The position numbers were made by a program, and so were the translations under genes. A stretch of DNA of 45,757 bases from an uncultured Pseudomonadota bacterium (lineage in GTDB: Bacteria; Pseudomonadota; Gammaproteobacteria; Burkholderiales; Rhodocyclaceae). The DNA lies in the NCBI GenBank assembly GCA_946479855.1, contig CAMLHL010000013.1:1-45757 (forward strand), in the 5' to 3' direction. A model generated the notes under the pieces. It had not been told where the DNA came from and did not search any database. It saw nothing but the letters and a program-made list of their open reading frames with translations. This document shows, piece by piece, positions 42,852 through 45,757 of this stretch; within the stretch, counting starts at the first letter, position 1; every line of letters begins with the position of its first letter.

Positions 42852-45757
42852 TTACCTCAAAGAAAAATCTGCACGGCTGGCCTTGCCCTTGTCGTCGGCC
42901 TCGACCTTGGGCGGCAACAGGAAAACCCGCTCGGGGGGCACCTTGCCCTGCTCGACCAACCAGCCCTGAACCATCTCTGCCCGACGTGCCGCCAGTGCCT
43001 GGACATCGTCGGCAGTTGCCGGCAGATTGGTCAGCATCAGCTTTTCCATCTCCTCGACCGGCAAGTCCTTCTGCATTCCGACCAGGTTGCGTGGCTTCGG
43101 AAACTTGGCTTCCTTATAGGCCCGCCTCAGGTAGGTCTTGTATTCTGCGGGGGGGATCTCGATCTCGTCCAGCGACTTGCCCTCGCCGCCCTTCTTCAGA
43201 TCCTTCAGCTTCTCGGCCTTCATGGCGCGTTCGATGGCGACGCGTTTGAGCCCCTCCTTGTCAGCTTCCGGATCGGCACGCCCGGTGATTTCCAGCTTCA
43301 GGGAATCGCGTTCGTTCAGCGCCTTGGCCAGGGTTTCGAGCTTCTTGCCGGCCGCCTCGCTGAGCGTGGCGCGACCGGCTGCGAATTCGACATTCGACAA
43401 TTCCTCGCCGCTGCCAAACATCGAGCCAAGCAGTGCAAACGGCGAGGTCACGGCCTTGACGAACAGATTGACGATAACCTTGACGATCAGCCCACCGATC
43501 GAGAATTGCGGGTCGTCGAGCGAACCGGAAATCGGCAGATTCAAGTCGATCTCGCCTCGGTTGTTCTTGAGCAGCGAAAGCGCCAGATTGACCGGCAACT
43601 GGGTGGCATCAGGGCTTTCGATCTTTTCGCCGAAAGTGAATTGATCGATGAACAGGCGATTTTGGGCCGACAGCTGATTGTTCTCCAGCTTGTAGGCGAC
43701 GTTCAGCGAGAGCTTGCCCTTCTCGATGGCATAACCGGCGTATTTGCCGGAATACGGCGAGAAACCTACCATGTCCACCCCGGTGATGTCCGCCTTCAGA
43801 TCGAGGTAGGACTTGGCCGCCAGCGGATTCAGCTTGGCCAGGATCTGGACCGGCGCCGAGTTGGCGTACTTGCCGCGCAACTCCAGGTCGGCCACGGTGT
43901 CCGCCGCCGAGGAAAGGCCGGTAATGCGGCCGCCAAGCTTGGTGACATTGACGGTGTAATTGGGTTTGACGAAAAAGTCGGAGAAATTGACCGTGCCGTT
44001 TTGCAAGGTGATCTTGGCAATCTTGATCGGTACGGGCGGCTTGGTCGAGTCGGCCTCCTTGGCGACCACCTTTGCCGTACTACGGCCATCCGCGGTTTTA
44101 CCGGCCACCGGCTGGCTTTCTTCTTTCGTCACGGAGACGGTTTCGCCGGCCGGTTTCTTGACGATATCCGCCACATTCAGCCGCCCTTCCTTGTTCAGGA
44201 TCAGCCGCGAGTAATAATCGGTCAGCGCGATTTCTCCGACATTGATGGCCAGCGGCTCCAGCCGGAAATCGATGCCGCCCAAATAGAGCGACTTCCATTT
44301 CAGGAAATCGGCACTGTTCAGCTTGTCGACCGCGACAAAGTCGCCCAGTGTGAGCGAGCCCTTATAACCGGCCTTCAAGCCAGCTTTATCAAATTTTGCC
44401 GTTGCCTCGCCCGTGTTGGAAACCTGACCCCGCGTCAATGAAACGTTCAGGAACTGGCCGAAATACGGTTCCAGCGGCACCAGCGGAATGGCGACGGTAT
44501 CCACCTTGACTGCAACATCGAGCGGATAGATCTGCAGGTTGCCATCGACATTGAAGCTCCCCTTCTTGTTGACCTGGCCCTTCAGCGCAATCGTGCCTTT
44601 CTTGTTCGGCTCGTTGGTTAGCCCCTGGGCAAGCAGGTTGAAACTCTCCAGTTCCTGCACCGCCGCGGGTTGCGTGGATTGGTCCTCGAAGCGGAACCCG
44701 AGATCCTCGACACGCAGCTGGCCTACCTTTCCTATCCACGCCGGCGTCGTCGGCGCCTCGGCCACCGCCTTGCCCTTGTTGTCGCTCCGGGCGTTGGCTG
44801 CCCGGGAAGCCTTCAAGATCGGCGAACTGATCCATTGGATCCTGCCCTCCTTGTTGCGCAGCATATGGCCGCGAGTCCCGCTGTTGGTCACTTCGGCGAT
44901 ATCGACATGGCGCGCCGGCAGATCGACGCTGATGCCCTTGAGCGCCATTTTTTCAACCCGTAAGCGTTCACCGAAGTCGACCTGGTAACTCACCTCGCCG
45001 ATCACCAGCGGTGCGGCCAGCCTGCTGTCGACCTGGCCAACCCTGACCAGCAAATTGCGCACTTCACCGGCCACCGGTATCGGGTTGGATTCGTCCTTCC
45101 AGCGAACCAGGCCGTTGCTCAGGGCAAACTCGCCGAGCGACCACTCGAATGACTGGCCGGCCCCGGCTGCGGCTGCGGCTGCGGCTGCGGCTGCGGGTGC
45201 GGGCGCCTCGGCGGCAGCGGGCTTGGCGAGCTTGTCGGCAAGACGCATGATATTGAATTCACCCTGGCGATTGACGGCCAAAGAAACATCCAGCCCATCA
45301 AGCGCGATCCGCTTGACCAGCACCTTGCGATTGATCGGATCGGCATTGTCGAGCTCGATATCCAGCCGCTTCCAGCCGACCAGTGACTGGCCATCGCTTT
45401 CGGCCAGCGCCAACCCGGAAACATGCACGGCGCCAACGATGGCAACCGAATAGACCTGATCCGATACCTCCCTGAACATGGCTTTCAATTCGGAATCCAG
45501 CGTTCCGGAATCGATCCGGAAGGGCAGTGAATCCGGCACATAGGGCTGCAGGCCGGCCAGATTGAAATGATCGAGGTCGAGGTTGAGAATGCTTTCGTGG
45601 GAAGCCGAAAATGGTTTGGCATCCCCGGTCAGGGCCAGTTCCGAGCCGTTGATCCTGGCCGAAAACGCCGGCTTGACCAGCAATTCGGCCTGATAGGGCA
45701 GACTGGAAACAAAAGGCAGCGCGAGGTTGATCTCGCTGACCGTATGCACCTTGCCCT
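42852..45757 (-). CDS. DUF748/AsmA-like envelope protein, N-terminus outside window
   Basis: More than 965 residues are visible and the frame stays open to the right edge, so the N-terminal part is missing. The protein consists of repeated beta-rich AsmA-like segments (LDLDHFNLAGLQPYVPD, GTVNFSDFFVKPNYTVNVTKLGG, LDLKADITGVDMVGFSPYSGKYAGY). A C-terminal OmpA-like region follows (VEFAAGRATLSEAAGKKLETLAKAL, RRAEMVQGWLVEQGKVPPERVFLL). AsmA-family proteins span the periplasm and are linked to phospholipid transport. A poly-Ala/Pro linker encoded by hexamer repeats lies at about 45165-45206. Confidence 0.9.
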   Translation of the reverse strand, partial: GKVHTVSEINLALPFVSSLPYQAELLVKPAFSARINGSELALTGDAKPFSASHESILNLDLDHFNLAGLQPYVPDSLPFRIDSGTLDSELKAMFREVSDQVYSVAIVGAVHVSGLALAESDGQSLVGWKRLDIELDNADPINRKVLVKRIALDGLDVSLAVNRQGEFNIMRLADKLAKPAAAEAPAPAAAAAAAAAAGAGQSFEWSLGEFALSNGLVRWKDESNPIPVAGEVRNLLVRVGQVDSRLAAPLVIGEVSYQVDFGERLRVEKMALKGISVDLPARHVDIAEVTNSGTRGHMLRNKEGRIQWISSPILKASRAANARSDNKGKAVAEAPTTPAWIGKVGQLRVEDLGFRFEDQSTQPAAVQELESFNLLAQGLTNEPNKKGTIALKGQVNKKGSFNVDGNLQIYPLDVAVKVDTVAIPLVPLEPYFGQFLNVSLTRGQVSNTGEATAKFDKAGLKAGYKGSLTLGDFVAVDKLNSADFLKWKSLYLGGIDFRLEPLAINVGEIALTDYYSRLILNKEGRLNVADIVKKPAGETVSVTKEESQPVAGKTADGRSTAKVVAKEADSTKPPVPIKIAKITLQNGTVNFSDFFVKPNYTVNVTKLGGRITGLSSAADTVADLELRGKYANSAPVQILAKLNPLAAKSYLDLKADITGVDMVGFSPYSGKYAGYAIEKGKLSLNVAYKLENNQLSAQNRLFIDQFTFGEKIESPDATQLPVNLALSLLKNNRGEIDLNLPISGSLDDPQFSIGGLIVKVIVNLFVKAVTSPFALLGSMFGSGEELSNVEFAAGRATLSEAAGKKLETLAKALNERDSLKLEITGRADPEADKEGLKRVAIERAMKAEKLKDLKKGGEGKSLDEIEIPPAEYKTYLRRAYKEAKFPKPRNLVGMQKDLPVEEMEKLMLTNLPATADDVQALAARRAEMVQGWLVEQGKVPPERVFLLPPKVEADDKGKASRADFSLR
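45165..45206. repeat. GGCTGC hexanucleotide repeat in the DUF748 gene
   Basis: Five perfect GGCTGC units (45165-45194) are followed by GGGTGC and GGGCGC. On the coding strand they give an Ala-rich linker. Changes in copy number would lengthen or shorten the linker by two residues per unit without shifting the frame. Confidence 0.9.

Noticed and set aside
42795..44441. A 548-codon plus-strand frame opposite the DUF748 gene
   Set aside because: It is an antisense shadow; the AsmA-like repeats and OmpA-like end on the minus strand are clear.

Overview
The window reads as chromosome of a GC-rich betaproteobacterium, most like the Rhodocyclales (Dechloromonas/Azonexus type). This is a judgement from gene content and protein style: a class I PHA synthase locus with PhaR, class I fumarase, many PAS sensor proteins, a bacteriohemerythrin, a bamD/rluD divergent pair and a menaquinone gene pair. 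No 16S gene or other taxonomic anchor is present. There are no rRNA, tRNA, CRISPR, IS or prophage genes. Most of it is ordinary, densely packed chromosome, with a few decayed gene pieces in the intergenic spaces.

Layout. 1-3070: on the minus strand, the start of a transporter-type (SSS) sensor histidine kinase, a coupled small membrane protein, and acs (acetyl-CoA synthetase). A 36-codon leader ORF that contains a perfect intrinsic terminator lies just ahead of the small protein. 3071-9031: YqhA-like membrane protein, class I fumarase, an RsbQ-like alpha/beta hydrolase, a membrane-anchored metzincin-like protein and a CorA-like membrane protein. 9181-12877: a degenerate receiver-GGDEF protein, diverging from an ivbL-ilvB-ilvN operon with a valine-rich leader peptide and terminator like the E. 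coli AHAS I operon. 12888-23212: a PilZ protein, then five tightly packed signalling genes (two PAS proteins without an output domain, a histidine kinase, a single-domain response regulator, a large hybrid kinase with HPt).

23286-28564: menB-menC, a GST and a PNPOx-like protein facing a LysR regulator, an unrecognised protein and a bacteriohemerythrin. 28565-30367: a leftover C-terminus of a Kup potassium transporter and an old-yellow-enzyme alkene reductase. 30368-34764: PHA locus phaR, phaB, a second phaB and phaC, with an overlooked 33-residue membrane protein between phaR and phaB. 34941-38644: a small two-helix membrane protein with a decayed tandem copy, a ZIP metal transporter, pgeF, rluD and the diverging bamD. 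38714-45757: a coupled minus-strand chain of a DUF748/AsmA-like protein (cut by the window edge), rmuC, a DUF3293 protein and a Ser/Thr kinase-HDOD-GAF fusion.

Themes: acetate activation, TCA cycle, branched-chain amino acid and PHA carbon storage genes alternate with an unusually heavy signalling load. The best candidates for a closer look are the leader ORF plus terminator ahead of the SSS kinase, the five-gene PAS relay whose first two proteins share a conserved C-terminal tail, and the kinase-HDOD-GAF chain.
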